From: Sorghum bicolor
Lineage: Eukaryota; Streptophyta; Magnoliopsida; Poales; Poaceae
Assembly: GCF_000003195.3 (NCBI RefSeq)
Contig: NW_018396398.1
Span: 569,657 to 633,656 of the forward strand
DNA length: 64,000 nucleotides
Direction: 5' to 3'
The translations under genes and the position numbers were made by a program. Of this stretch, positions 8,640 through 17,684 are shown piece by piece. The notes beneath the pieces are model-generated. The model made no database searches and was not told the DNA's origin. It worked only from the letters and a program-made list of their open reading frames with translations. Within the stretch, counting starts at the first letter, position 1, and each line of letters begins with the position of its first letter.

Positions 8640-11218
8640 TAAAAACCGTCGTCAGAACCGACTGCTTGGATCGGTGGAATCTCATAATCGGCAACTTTGA
8701 GAAAATCTTTCTCCCAAACTTCTCCTGAAATGCACCTAGTCTTTTCATAAGTATCCGCCTCTGCCGATGCGATAACATAAGAAGAATCCCCTGGGACGAT
8801 CTCAATCTTGTCACCTACCCACTGAACCAAGCACTGGTGCATCGTAGATGGGACACAACAATTGGCATGAATCCAATCTCTCCCCAATAATAAATTGTAG
8901 GCACCTTTTCCGCTGATCACGAAAAAAGTTGTCGGCAAGGTTTTGCTGCCGATGGTCAACTCTACACATATCGCCCCCTTGACTGGAGACACGTTTCCCT
9001 CAAAGTCTTTGAGCATCATATCGGTCTTGGTCAAATCTTGATCCCCTTTCCCAAGCTTCCGATATACTGCATACGGCATAATATTAATAGCAGCTCCACC
9101 ATCAACTAGGATCTTCGTCATTGGCTGCCCATCAACCCTTCCTTTGAGGAACAAAGCTTTAAGATGCTGCCTCTCGTTATCGGCAGGTTTCTCAAAGATA
9201 GCCGTCATCGGATCCAGAGCCAACTGAGCTATCTGATCAGAAAATCCCAACTCATCGTCACTGGCTGGTGCAAGAAACTCCATCGGCAACATGAATACCA
9301 TGTTGACGCCTGCCGATGGACCTTCCCTCTTAGTGTCTGCCGGCTGCCGACTTTCAGAACTCTCTCCTTTATTTAACTCCTCTTGCCTTTCTCGTTGCAA
9401 CCTCCTTTTCTGTGTCTTGGTTAATCCTTGAGGGCACCATGGAGGAAGTGGCCTTTGTCTTGCCATCGGGCGTCGGTTCTCCCCTGACTCCATACGATGT
9501 GTGTTAGCATCTCTGCAAAATATGAACTCATCGGGAACCCGCGCATTAGCCATCTCCTCGAGCTCTTCCTGGTTCCTGGGAAAATACTGGACACGATCGC
9601 CGAGCCGATCGCGAACGCTAAGCCTGCCCCCCAGCCGCTCATGAACTGACGCCCTTCCTCTGATTGGCCCATTAAATCGCCGTTCATCATCATGATAGCG
9701 CCGATCGTTCCTATCGTACCGATCATAACCGTTGCATTCAGGGCAGTCTCTGACAGTAGGGAGCTTGATATTTTCCTCCCAACAATGGATGAAGAATGGG
9801 CAATTCCAATGATCCCTGTGCCGATTCCACTCCTGTCGGCGTCTTTCCTCTTCCCGTTGATAATCTTCCTGCTGGCGCCGATACCGATCTTCCCGTTGTT
9901 GCCATCTCTCTCGAGGCCTTCTATGAGTTATGACAATACCAGATCGAGGAATTCTTCCTGAGCTAGTTCCTTCCTGGACCAAGCCCTTACTTCTTGCATC
10001 AGCGGTAGTAACTTGATGCTGAGGATCTACCGATGCACTCTTCTCAGCTGTCTCCGACGTCAAGACCTTAGCCTTCCCCTTAGCATCCAACATGTTTGTC
10101 GGGAAAGGATGTTGGTCTATCTTCATCGGCTTCTGGGCTTTGGAACTATCAAACTTGATTCTCCCTGACTCTATGGCCGATTGCAGCTGTTGTCTGAATA
10201 CTTTGCACTCATTGGTATCATGTGAAGTTGCATTATGCCACTTGCAATACCTCATCCTCTTCAACTCTTCTGCCGACAGAATCACGTGGTTAGGTGACAA
10301 TTTGATTTGACCTTCCTGAAGTAAAAAGTCAAATATCCTATCGGCCTTGGCGGTATCAAATGCAAACTTCTCTGGTTCCTTCTGCCCAAAAGGACAAGAC
10401 ATCGGCTTCTTGTTTTTTACCCACTCTGCTAAACCGATTACTGGTTCTTCATCGGAATCTGAGCTCGTTGCCTCATCAACAAATGAGACTTTCTTATTCC
10501 ATGCCCTCTTAGGCTCGAAAGGCTTGATGTCTTGATCAGATATCCTCTGCACCAAGTGACTTAAACTTTCGAACTCCTGAGAGGCATACTTATCCCTGAT
10601 GTGTGGCAACAGACCTTGGAAAGCCAAATCGGCTAGTTGCCGATCATCCAGAACCAGGCTATAGCATTTATTTTTGACTTCTCGTATCCTCTGCACAAAT
10701 CCCTCAACCGACTTGTCATTACGTTGCCTCAGCTTGACCAAGTCGGTGATCTTCTTCTCATGAACCCCCGAGAAGAAGTATTTGTGGAATTGCTTCTCTA
10801 GATCGGCCCAAGTAATTACTGAATTGGGAGGCAATGATATGAACCAAGTAAAGGCCGATCCAGATAATGATGATGAAAATAGGCGAACTCTCAATTCGTC
10901 CCTGTTACCAGCCTCTCCACATTGGATAATGAACCTGTTGACATGCTCCATGGTTGACGTATCGTCCTGTCCGGAAAATTTTGTAAAATCCGGTACTTTG
11001 TACCGATGTGGAAGCGGGATCAAATCATACGCTGGAGGATACGGTGTCCGATAAGAATAGGTGTTGACTTTGGGTTTTATCCCAAATTGTTCCCTCATTA
11101 CTTCGGCAATCTTATCGGCCCAATACGCATCGGCATCTTGCCGATGAGGCGGCTGCGGATCTGGCATTTGGTGGCGAACCTCCACGTGTCTGTTCGGGAC
11201 GTGACCTGTATGGAACAT
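8639..11218 (-). CDS. Tat-PMD gag core, nucleocapsid-like region and aspartic protease
   Basis: 859 residues. Residues about 55-230 form the retrotransposon gag core (KVPDFTKFSGQDDTSTMEHV, then LPPNSVITWADLEKQF). A Cys/His segment follows (MRYCKWHNATSHDTNEC) that could bind RNA. A long Arg/Glu/Asp-rich linker leads to a retropepsin-like site VDGGAAINIMP near residue 725. It lies in the same frame as the upstream gag part and is separated from it only by a TAG at 11231-11233, so it is really one polyprotein. The start ATG at 11218 is the first available after that stop; reinitiation or readthrough is possible. The end overlaps the RT start. Confidence 0.87.
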   Translation of the reverse strand: MFHTGHVPNRHVEVRHQMPDPQPPHRQDADAYWADKIAEVMREQFGIKPKVNTYSYRTPYPPAYDLIPLPHRYKVPDFTKFSGQDDTSTMEHVNRFIIQCGEAGNRDELRVRLFSSSLSGSAFTWFISLPPNSVITWADLEKQFHKYFFSGVHEKKITDLVKLRQRNDKSVEGFVQRIREVKNKCYSLVLDDRQLADLAFQGLLPHIRDKYASQEFESLSHLVQRISDQDIKPFEPKRAWNKKVSFVDEATSSDSDEEPVIGLAEWVKNKKPMSCPFGQKEPEKFAFDTAKADRIFDFLLQEGQIKLSPNHVILSAEELKRMRYCKWHNATSHDTNECKVFRQQLQSAIESGRIKFDSSKAQKPMKIDQHPFPTNMLDAKGKAKVLTSETAEKSASVDPQHQVTTADARSKGLVQEGTSSGRIPRSGIVITHRRPRERWQQREDRYRRQQEDYQREEERRRQEWNRHRDHWNCPFFIHCWEENIKLPTVRDCPECNGYDRYDRNDRRYHDDERRFNGPIRGRASVHERLGGRLSVRDRLGDRVQYFPRNQEELEEMANARVPDEFIFCRDANTHRMESGENRRPMARQRPLPPWCPQGLTKTQKRRLQRERQEELNKGESSESRQPADTKREGPSAGVNMVFMLPMEFLAPASDDELGFSDQIAQLALDPMTAIFEKPADNERQHLKALFLKGRVDGQPMTKILVDGGAAINIMPYAVYRKLGKGDQDLTKTDMMLKDFEGNVSPVKGAICVELTIGSKTLPTTFFVISGKGAYNLLLGRDWIHANCCVPSTMHQCLVQWVGDKIEIVPGDSSYVIASAEADTYEKTRCISGEVWEKDFLKVADYEIPPIQAVGSDDGF

Positions 11219-11230
11219 CGTATTGGTCGC

Positions 11231-12286
11231 CTATCCTCCAATCTGCGGACTACCAAACTGTTGTCCACCGATTGGCTGTCCTCCGAGTTGCTGTCCAAAA
11301 TTTATTGGCTGGTTGGGAATTCCCTGACCTTGGAACCCGGGATACACCTGTCCTTGCTGGAACCCTGTAGTCTGATAACCCTGCTGGGGCGACTGTGGAA
11401 AGGCTTGCTGTCCAAGCCATCCATTATTAGCGTTCATCGGCATAGGTGCTGCCGATGATTGGTAATTGGGTACCGTCGTTAAATTGACATACCCTGACTG
11501 GGCCACAGGCCTCTGTTGCATCAGCATTGACTCTGCCGATGCGTTAGGCATCTGGAACATTGAATCCTGAGGATTTCCAGCGTGAGGCCTTGCAGTAGTA
11601 GTTGTGGTATACCGAGGACTCTGGTTCACCGGCACATTGGAGGGTGCCGATGTCATAGGAGTTTTGCCCCTCATGTCAGTTATCTGTGATGTTCCCGGCG
11701 TCAACTCTGGAGGCATACCATAACCCCACCAGCTAGGAGGAAGAGTTAATCCCGACATTGCCGATGCCAACATATCTGTTGTCAGTTTATGCTGCCCAAC
11801 AGAAATTTGTGGGTTAGTTGCCATCGGCATAGATAGTGCACCAGTAGTCCCCAATGTATTCGGAGGAACGGCAGACTGTGCACTCGCACTTGTCAAAGCA
11901 GCCGATGGAGCCGTGACCTCTGGTGCCGTGGGTTGATGATGGGAGGGGCCCACATAATCCGGCGGGATTTGTCCTTCCTTGAAGGTTCTTGCCACGGCGT
12001 TGAAAACCGTATTAGATAGTACACCAGCTTGGTTAATCAACGCTCGATTGATGGCATTATCAACCATGTCTTGAAGCTTGCCAGGATTGGCGTCAAAAGT
12101 GACCTGCCGTGGTGCCGGCAGTGCATCTTTCTGGACCACTTCGCCGCTCCTGTTTATGCTGAAAGACTTCAGGCATTGCTGCTTGAACTCTTCCATAGCT
12201 TGGGCAATAGCTTGCTTCTGCTCATCCTTGAGGTTAGCTTCCGTCACGGGGATGACGTTGTCTTGATCGAGGTCAGAGATCGACAT
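11231..12286 (-). CDS. Tat-PMD gag N-terminal part
   Basis: About 351 residues from the ATG at 12286. I chose this start because upstream codons lie in the primer-binding site and LTR. The protein begins MSISDLDQDN, has a mixed-charge region containing FKQQCLKSFSI and a helical patch (QDMVDNAINRAL), then turns low-complexity, rich in Pro, Gln, Thr, Met and Gly with Gln/Gly-rich runs at the end (for example QPIGGQQFG). It ends at TAG 11231-11233, in frame with the gag core, so it was probably the head of one gag polyprotein. The low-complexity tail could drive condensation or particle assembly; this is inference. Confidence 0.75.
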   Translation of the reverse strand: MSISDLDQDNVIPVTEANLKDEQKQAIAQAMEEFKQQCLKSFSINRSGEVVQKDALPAPRQVTFDANPGKLQDMVDNAINRALINQAGVLSNTVFNAVARTFKEGQIPPDYVGPSHHQPTAPEVTAPSAALTSASAQSAVPPNTLGTTGALSMPMATNPQISVGQHKLTTDMLASAMSGLTLPPSWWGYGMPPELTPGTSQITDMRGKTPMTSAPSNVPVNQSPRYTTTTTARPHAGNPQDSMFQMPNASAESMLMQQRPVAQSGYVNLTTVPNYQSSAAPMPMNANNGWLGQQAFPQSPQQGYQTTGFQQGQVYPGFQGQGIPNQPINFGQQLGGQPIGGQQFGSPQIGG

Positions 12287-12307
12287 GTTGATCTTGATCT
12301 TGAATCT

Positions 12308-12325
12308 GTCCCACTGGGCGTGCCA
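12308..12325 (-). promoter_or_regulatory. Candidate primer-binding site of Tat-PMD
   Basis: Minus strand TGGCACGCCCAGTGGGAC, seven bases from the 5' LTR end. The TGG start fits pairing with a tRNA CCA end. I did not identify the tRNA. Confidence 0.55.
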
Positions 12326-12332
12326 GAAGATG

Positions 12333-13021
12333 TGTTGATGCAAAATTGATCTGCAAACACAAAGGGCTAATACCCGATTCAAACGTTAAGGCGTGCCAGC
12401 CGATTTAACCTTGCTATCGGCAAAGGTGATAACTCGAATACTTTAGTCCTGACAACAGCGATGCGCCCGGATGTCACGGCTAAGAGGTACTCACGCGGAA
12501 CTCGAGAACACGTCGAGCTTAAGTCGACGAATTCCTAAGAACTCGTAATAAGAAGAAAAAAGGATGACGAAGTCGTCGAAAAGTAGATGCTGGAATATGA
12601 GTAAAAACGTGTGTTTTATTGATTTCTTGATATCTGATTACAAGGTCTTAGGGCTTATATTTATACCCTGCTCAAAGAGCTACGACCAGACACGATTAGA
12701 ATTCGAATTCCAAATTACACGGAACCCGTACATAAAACGATACGAATAACATAAGGAAATAATAAAACCACCCTTCGTGACAAACCGGAACTCCTCCACA
12801 TGACAACTGGCAACTTCCGGACTCCTCCTTCGCGTCATCGGCAATCCCCTTGCCATAGTCATCGGCAGACCCTTTCACTCGGTCATCGGTACCATGTTAC
12901 TGTCTGAGGACTTAGTCACATTCAACTCTTCCCTCATCGGCAACCATCCTTACCAGCAACCCATATCGCACTGCCACCCTGTCTTGCCATCCTGGACACG
13001 TGCCCAAAAATGGTGTCAACA
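12333..13021 (-). repeat. 5' LTR of Tat-PMD with promoter
   Basis: 689 bp, TGTTGA to TCAACA. A minus-strand TATAAATA at 12658-12665 is the likely core promoter for the genomic RNA. Five GCCGAT/ATCGGC motifs are present. The near identity with the other LTR indicates a very recent insertion. Confidence 0.95.
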
Positions 13022-13026
13022 CATGT

Positions 13027-13885
13027 CAAAAGCGTCGTTGAGATTATGCGGTGGAATTTGTTGTTGCTCGTCCGCACGTCGTCGGGCGCGATCGGCGTTG
13101 CGCTGCTCGCGGAGTTGCCTCTGCTCGTCCGTTTCTCCATCGACGACCTGTTCGTCGGCGCTGACGTTGAAGACAATATCTCCTCGCCGAGGGGGGAATA
13201 CCGGGAAACGAGGGAAACCCGGAGGGTGTGAGGGCAAATCCAGGTCGTAGTCCTCGTCTTCGGTGTTTATAACTTCGGTGGGGATGGACCTGGTGCTCGA
13301 GTTGTTGCTGGAAGCCTGGCCGTCCCGTGGTTCTTGGACTGTCACCATGTTGACGTAGTGACGATCGTTCCTTTTTGGCGACCAACCCGCTTTGCTGAAA
13401 ACGGATTGGATGTGCCGCGAGTAGAGAGAGGCCGAGTTGTTCAGGCTGCAAGGATAGTCTCCCTTCTTGAGCTTGACGGATCGTCCTGAGGGAGTTGAGG
13501 TTATCGTCAGGGGCGTTCCCAGCCGTTCGTGTGTAACGACACGAGTTGGCCGACGGGATTTGAAAAAATCCGTTGGAGCAGCTTGATCAGGCTGACGCAG
13601 GATTCCGTCCACTAGTTGGGAGGCTTCAAGTAGCTTGGAATCAGCGCGATCTAGCGCTTGGAGAAGGTCCGAGCAGCCGATCTTCTTTCCCTTATAGTGC
13701 GGGAGCGGTGGTCGGGCGCTCGGTGCCGCCACGCGAGTGGTCGGAGACGGCGTGGTCTCAGATCGGATTTGAGTTTCTTCCGAAACCGTGGTCGTGAGGC
13801 CGTCGCTGCACGTCGTCCACGTGATCTGGCCGACGGTGAACGTGAGGCCTTCAGGCACGGTCACGGAAGCTGGGATCGTAACCAT
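13027..13885 (-). pseudogene. Tat-1 gag, N-terminal part
   Basis: The start is placed at the ATG at 13885 (MVTIPASVTVPEG), because the frame upstream of it is the primer-binding site. About 287 residues follow before the Tat-PMD insertion: a leader-like region, basic patches (HYKGKKIGC; SRRPTRVV), acidic TEDEDYDLDLP, and a charged helix near the end (ETDEQRQLREQRNADRARRRADEQQQ). The frame then continues at 684. Tat-2 gag has the same layout just after its primer-binding site. Function: particle protein; this copy is disrupted. Confidence 0.75.
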
Positions 13886-13914
13886 CTTGTTCGTCGGAGA
13901 AGTTGCACGCACAC

Positions 13915-13932
13915 CCCCTACCTGGCGCGCCA
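13915..13932 (-). promoter_or_regulatory. Primer-binding site of Tat-1
   Basis: Minus strand TGGCGCGCCAGGTAGGGG, one base from the LTR end. The same 18 bases occur in Tat-2 at 50555-50572. The first ten bases are a perfect palindrome. The primer tRNA was not identified. Confidence 0.75.
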
Positions 13933-13933
13933 C

Positions 13934-14393
13934 TGTCGACGAAAGCTAGTCGGCAGTCTACCTTGGGGTATACCCACGGTAGTAGTTTATCGGTAGACGG
14001 TGCGCAAACTACGAACTCGATGGCGACGCAAGACACGGACAAGCTTTTTATCCAGGTTCGGCCGCCGGATTGGCGTGATACCTACGTCCTGCGTCTTGTT
14101 GTATTGATTTGTGTTGAGAGAATATGATGTCCTAGGGGGGTCCCTTGCCTCTCCTTATATAGTCCGGAGGACAGGGTTACAGATCTGGAAACTAATCCTA
14201 GTCGGTTACAATTGCCATAGATAGTTCGATATCAATTCCTATTCTAACCGACTAGAATCCTGTTTGATCTCCACGTCTTGTTTCCTTGCGCGAAACTCCA
14301 AGCTGTCGGATCAAACCTTGAGCTTGTCTCGTAATGGGCCAAGCCTCCTGGCCCAAGTCTAGCCGTAAGGGTATAGGGGTCTATACCCCCACA
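13934..14393 (-). repeat. 5' LTR of Tat-1
   Basis: 460 bp, beginning TGTCGACG and ending CCCCCACA. A minus-strand TATA-like TATATAAG lies at 14154-14161. The heptamer TAGTCGG/CCGACTA occurs three times (about 13948, 14199, 14249). CRM-1 pol resumes at the next base. Confidence 0.85.
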
Positions 14394-17039
14394 TAGCTGG
14401 AATGCATAGCTTGTTAGCTCTAAACACAAACCCATCACTAACGATGAATTTATTCCACCCTTTTCCATCTTTACAATGCAGCAACACGTCTCTAAAATCA
14501 GCATCATGAACATATTGGTCTTTAATTGTTTCTAACCCAAATATCTTGTAATCAAGTTGATTCAGCAAAGTATATCTCCGTGATAAAGCATCAGCAATAA
14601 TATTTTCCTTCCCTTTCTTGTGCTTAATAATATAAGGAAAAGATTCAATAAATTCAACCCATTTTGCATGCCTACGATTCAGTTTTCCTTGACTACGAAT
14701 ATGTTTCAAAAATTCATGATCAGAATGGATAATAAACTCTTTGGACCACAAATAATGCTGCCATGTCTCTAATGTTCTAACAAGAGCATAGAGTTCTTTA
14801 TCATAAGTTGAATAATTAAGAACAGGCCCACTCAATTTCTCACTAAAATATGCAATAGGTTTTCCCTCTTGTAATAAAACACCTCCCAAACCAATTCCAC
14901 TAGCATCACATTGAGGCTCAAAAGTCTTATTAAAATCAGGAAGTTGTAGGAGAGGTGCATGAGTTAACTTATCTTTCAACATGTTGAATGAATTCTCTTG
15001 TGCTTTGCCCCAATCAAAAGGCACCCCCTTCTTTGTAAGCTCATTCAATGGTGCAGCAATGGTGCTGAGATCCTTCACAAAACGGCGATAGAATCCAGCA
15101 AGTCCTAGAAAACTCCGCACCTGGGTGATAGTATTTGGGACAGGCCATCCCTGTATAGCTTCCACCTTGGCTTGATCAACCTCAATTCCCTTTGGAGTCT
15201 CAACATAACCAAGAAAAGACACTCGATCGGTGCAAAAGGTGCACTTCTCAAGGTTACCAAATAAACGTGCCTCGCGTAGTGCATTAAAAACAGCACGTAA
15301 ATGATCAAGATGTTCATCCAATGATTTGCTATAAATCAATATGTCAGCAAAATGTACGACAACAAATTTCCCAATGAAAGCACGCAAAACCTCGTTCATT
15401 AATCTCATGAAAGTACTAGGTGCATTAGTTAACCCAAAAGGCATGACTAACCACTCATACAAACCGAACTTAGTTTTGAAAGCAGTTTTCCATTCATCTC
15501 CCAATTTCATACGAATCTGGTGGTACCCACTACGTAAATCAACTTTTGAAAACACAACAGCACCACTCAGTTCATCGATATCGAATGGTGATATTATTAA
15601 TAGCTCTACAATCAATACACATACACCATGTTCCATCTTTCTTAGGCACTAAAATTACTGGAACAGCACAAGGACTAAGAGATTCTCGGACATAACTTTT
15701 GTCTAGTAGTTCTTGCACTTGTCGATGAATTTCCTTTGTTTCCTCCAGGTTTGTCCTGTATGGTGCACGATTTGGCAAAACTGCTCTAGGAATAAGATCA
15801 ATTTGGTGCTCAATCCCGCGTAGTGGAGGCAGCCCCGCTGGTACCTCACTTGGAAACACATCAGAATACTCCTGCAAAACGTTAGCAACAGCAGGGGGCA
15901 AAGAACATTGCATATCCTCAATTGAAATCAAAGCATCCTTGCATATCAAAGCATAAGCAACAGAAGTGGATGGATTGAACTCATTAATATCTGATTTGGT
16001 AGCTATCATACAACGTCCTTTCAGTTTTATCTCATCTTTGTTACCAATTACAGATTTATCATTTTTATTGCTCTTGCTCTTTGCTTTAGTAGCCCTAGCA
16101 ACATCAGTTTGCATAATAGTTTCAGGGGACATAGGATGCAACACAATTTTGCGATCATGGTATAGAAAAGAATACTGATTTGATCTACCATGATGCATAG
16201 AATCTCTATCAAATTGCCAAGGTCTACCTAGCAGAATGTTACAAGCTTGCATAGGCACAACATCACATTCAACAATATCTTTGTAGGATCCGATGGAAAA
16301 ATTAATTCTCACAAGTCTAGTTACCTTTGCCTTACCACTGTTGTTCAGCCATTGGATGTAGTAGGGATGCCGGTGTGGTTTGGTGTTGAGGGCAAGCTTC
16401 TGCACCATATCGTTGCTTGCCAAGTTGTTGCAGCTACCTCCATCAATGATCATGCGACAAGAACGCTTATTAATGACACACTTTGTTTGGAATAAAATGT
16501 GTCGCTGATTTTGTTCCGCCATCTCCATTTGTGCACTAAGCACTCGCTGCACGATCAAGCTCTCATAGTGGTCCGCTTCACCTGCATTAATATGTTCTTC
16601 TATTTGATCTTCATTACCTGCATGGTCAGTCGCAAGCAGTGCAAGTGTATCCTCATCAAAATCACTAGCAGATGAGTACTCACCATCATCCCTGACAATC
16701 ATAACTCGCTTGTTTGGGCAGTCACGCATCATGTGCCCATATCCCTTGCACCGATGACATTGTATGTTGCTTGTTCTACCCGTCGATGCCAGGGATGAAG
16801 TACTCGCAGCAGGCTTTTGCATCGTCTTCGCAACTGAATTGGTGGGGGCAGCTCGAGCCTTGTCACTAGATGATGGAGTAAAAATACGTGTAGATGGAGT
16901 TGAAGCCATGTGTTGCTGCCATGAATTAGCCTTCCCTGCAGAAATATTACTCCTTGCGCTAGCACGTCGTCCCTGCACTTCCCTTTCAGCTTTACAAGCA
17001 AGATGAAACAAACAGGTTACATTATTGTATTCTTTGTAA
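14394..17039 (-). pseudogene. CRM-1 gag-pol remnant (gag end, protease, RT, RNase H)
   Basis: Read leftwards: CCHC knuckle [14 protein letters not shown], protease [13 protein letters not shown] and RNase H ([12 protein letters not shown]), ending at the Tat-1 insertion. Damage relative to CRM-2: the RT catalytic box is VHFADIL instead of VYFDDIL, so a catalytic Asp is gone; a deletion of roughly 34 bp near 15580 breaks the frame in RT; the N-terminal half of gag is deleted, with the join at 17040-17083. This copy cannot make an active polyprotein. Confidence 0.88.
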
Positions 17040-17684
17040 GCGAGGATGTGACAAACGGGTTACATTATTGTATTCTTTGTGCTGGTCCTAGGCTAGACCG
17101 TGCTAGAGACGCGAGCCTGGACACAAAGGAAAACCACATCACACCCCCGAAAACAAGGTGGAAGAAACCTAAAATCAATATGAAAAACAGCCCCTTTTTT
17201 TTCTTTTGAATCTTTTCTCTTTTCTTTTTTTTTCTTTTTTTTGGGCAACCTCAAAAACTGATTATATGAACAAAGGAATACAAAAGAGCAATTCGCTACA
17301 CACACACACTCTCTCTCTCTCTCTCTAGAGTAAGGCCGAACAAGTATGGAGTTATCTTTCTTTTTGGATCACAGTTCAATTCGGACTTCACAACAGATTC
17401 GACAGAGAGAAGATATGGTAATACTCGGCTGTGTATAGATGGTGACAAGAACTCGAAACTCTAAAGGACTAGACACTAAGACCAGCAACTCGACACAAAC
17501 CGAAGCAACGCAAATTCAACAAGCCCTAACTAAAACGGTACTAGCCAAGGCACAAAGGTTTAATAGGATTATGTAAAAACTAATCTACTATATTTTTTTT
17601 TGGCTTTTCTGGACTATAGGAAATTAATTAAAACAGCAAAGGATTAGAAGTCTCTCACCGAAGAACCTTGCTCTGATTACCAAC
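17040..17684 (-). other. CRM-1 leader with deletion scar and primer-binding site
   Basis: No gene. At 17040-17083 a short direct repeat (ggttacattattgtattctt, twice) marks the join between gag and leader. A poly-T/CT-rich stretch follows (17187-17242) and a CA/CT microsatellite (17298-17326). The primer-binding site just before the LTR, read on the minus strand, is TTGGTAATCAGAGCAAGG, close to the initiator-Met type TGGTATCAGAGC with one extra A. Confidence 0.65.
17298..17326. repeat. CA/CT microsatellite
   Basis: (CA)n followed by (CT)n in the CRM-1 leader. The CRM-2 leader has a related shorter CT run near 29015-29030. Confidence 0.9.

Larger units (their letters stand above)
690..13021 (-). 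mobile_element. Tat-PMD: complete Ty3/gypsy Tat-type element with antisense PMD gene
   Basis: A 12,332-bp element bounded by two 689-bp LTRs (690-1378 and 12333-13021) that I can distinguish at only two positions. Sense order on the minus strand is 5' LTR, primer-binding site, gag, protease, RT, Ty3 RNase H, an archaeal-type second RNase H, integrase, antisense gene, polypurine tract and 3' LTR. The second RNase H next to the connection domain is a hallmark of the Tat group. Gag-pol carries stops and one frame break, whereas the plus-strand gene reads through all predicted exons. The hexamer GCCGAT/ATCGGC recurs about 94 times along the element. Confidence 0.93.
1..14393 (-). mobile_element. 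Tat-1: Ty3/gypsy Tat-type LTR retrotransposon, left end outside window
   Basis: Minus-strand element. Its 5' LTR is at 13934-14393, followed leftwards by a primer-binding site and gag. Gag is interrupted at 685-13026 by Tat-PMD and then resumes to position 1. Protease, pol and the 3' LTR must lie left of the window. It sits inside the pol of CRM-1, which resumes at 14394. The expected 5-bp target duplication is TAGCT (14394-14398), but the matching left copy is outside the window. Assignment to the Tat group rests on gag resemblance and on a primer-binding site identical to that of Tat-2. Confidence 0.8.
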
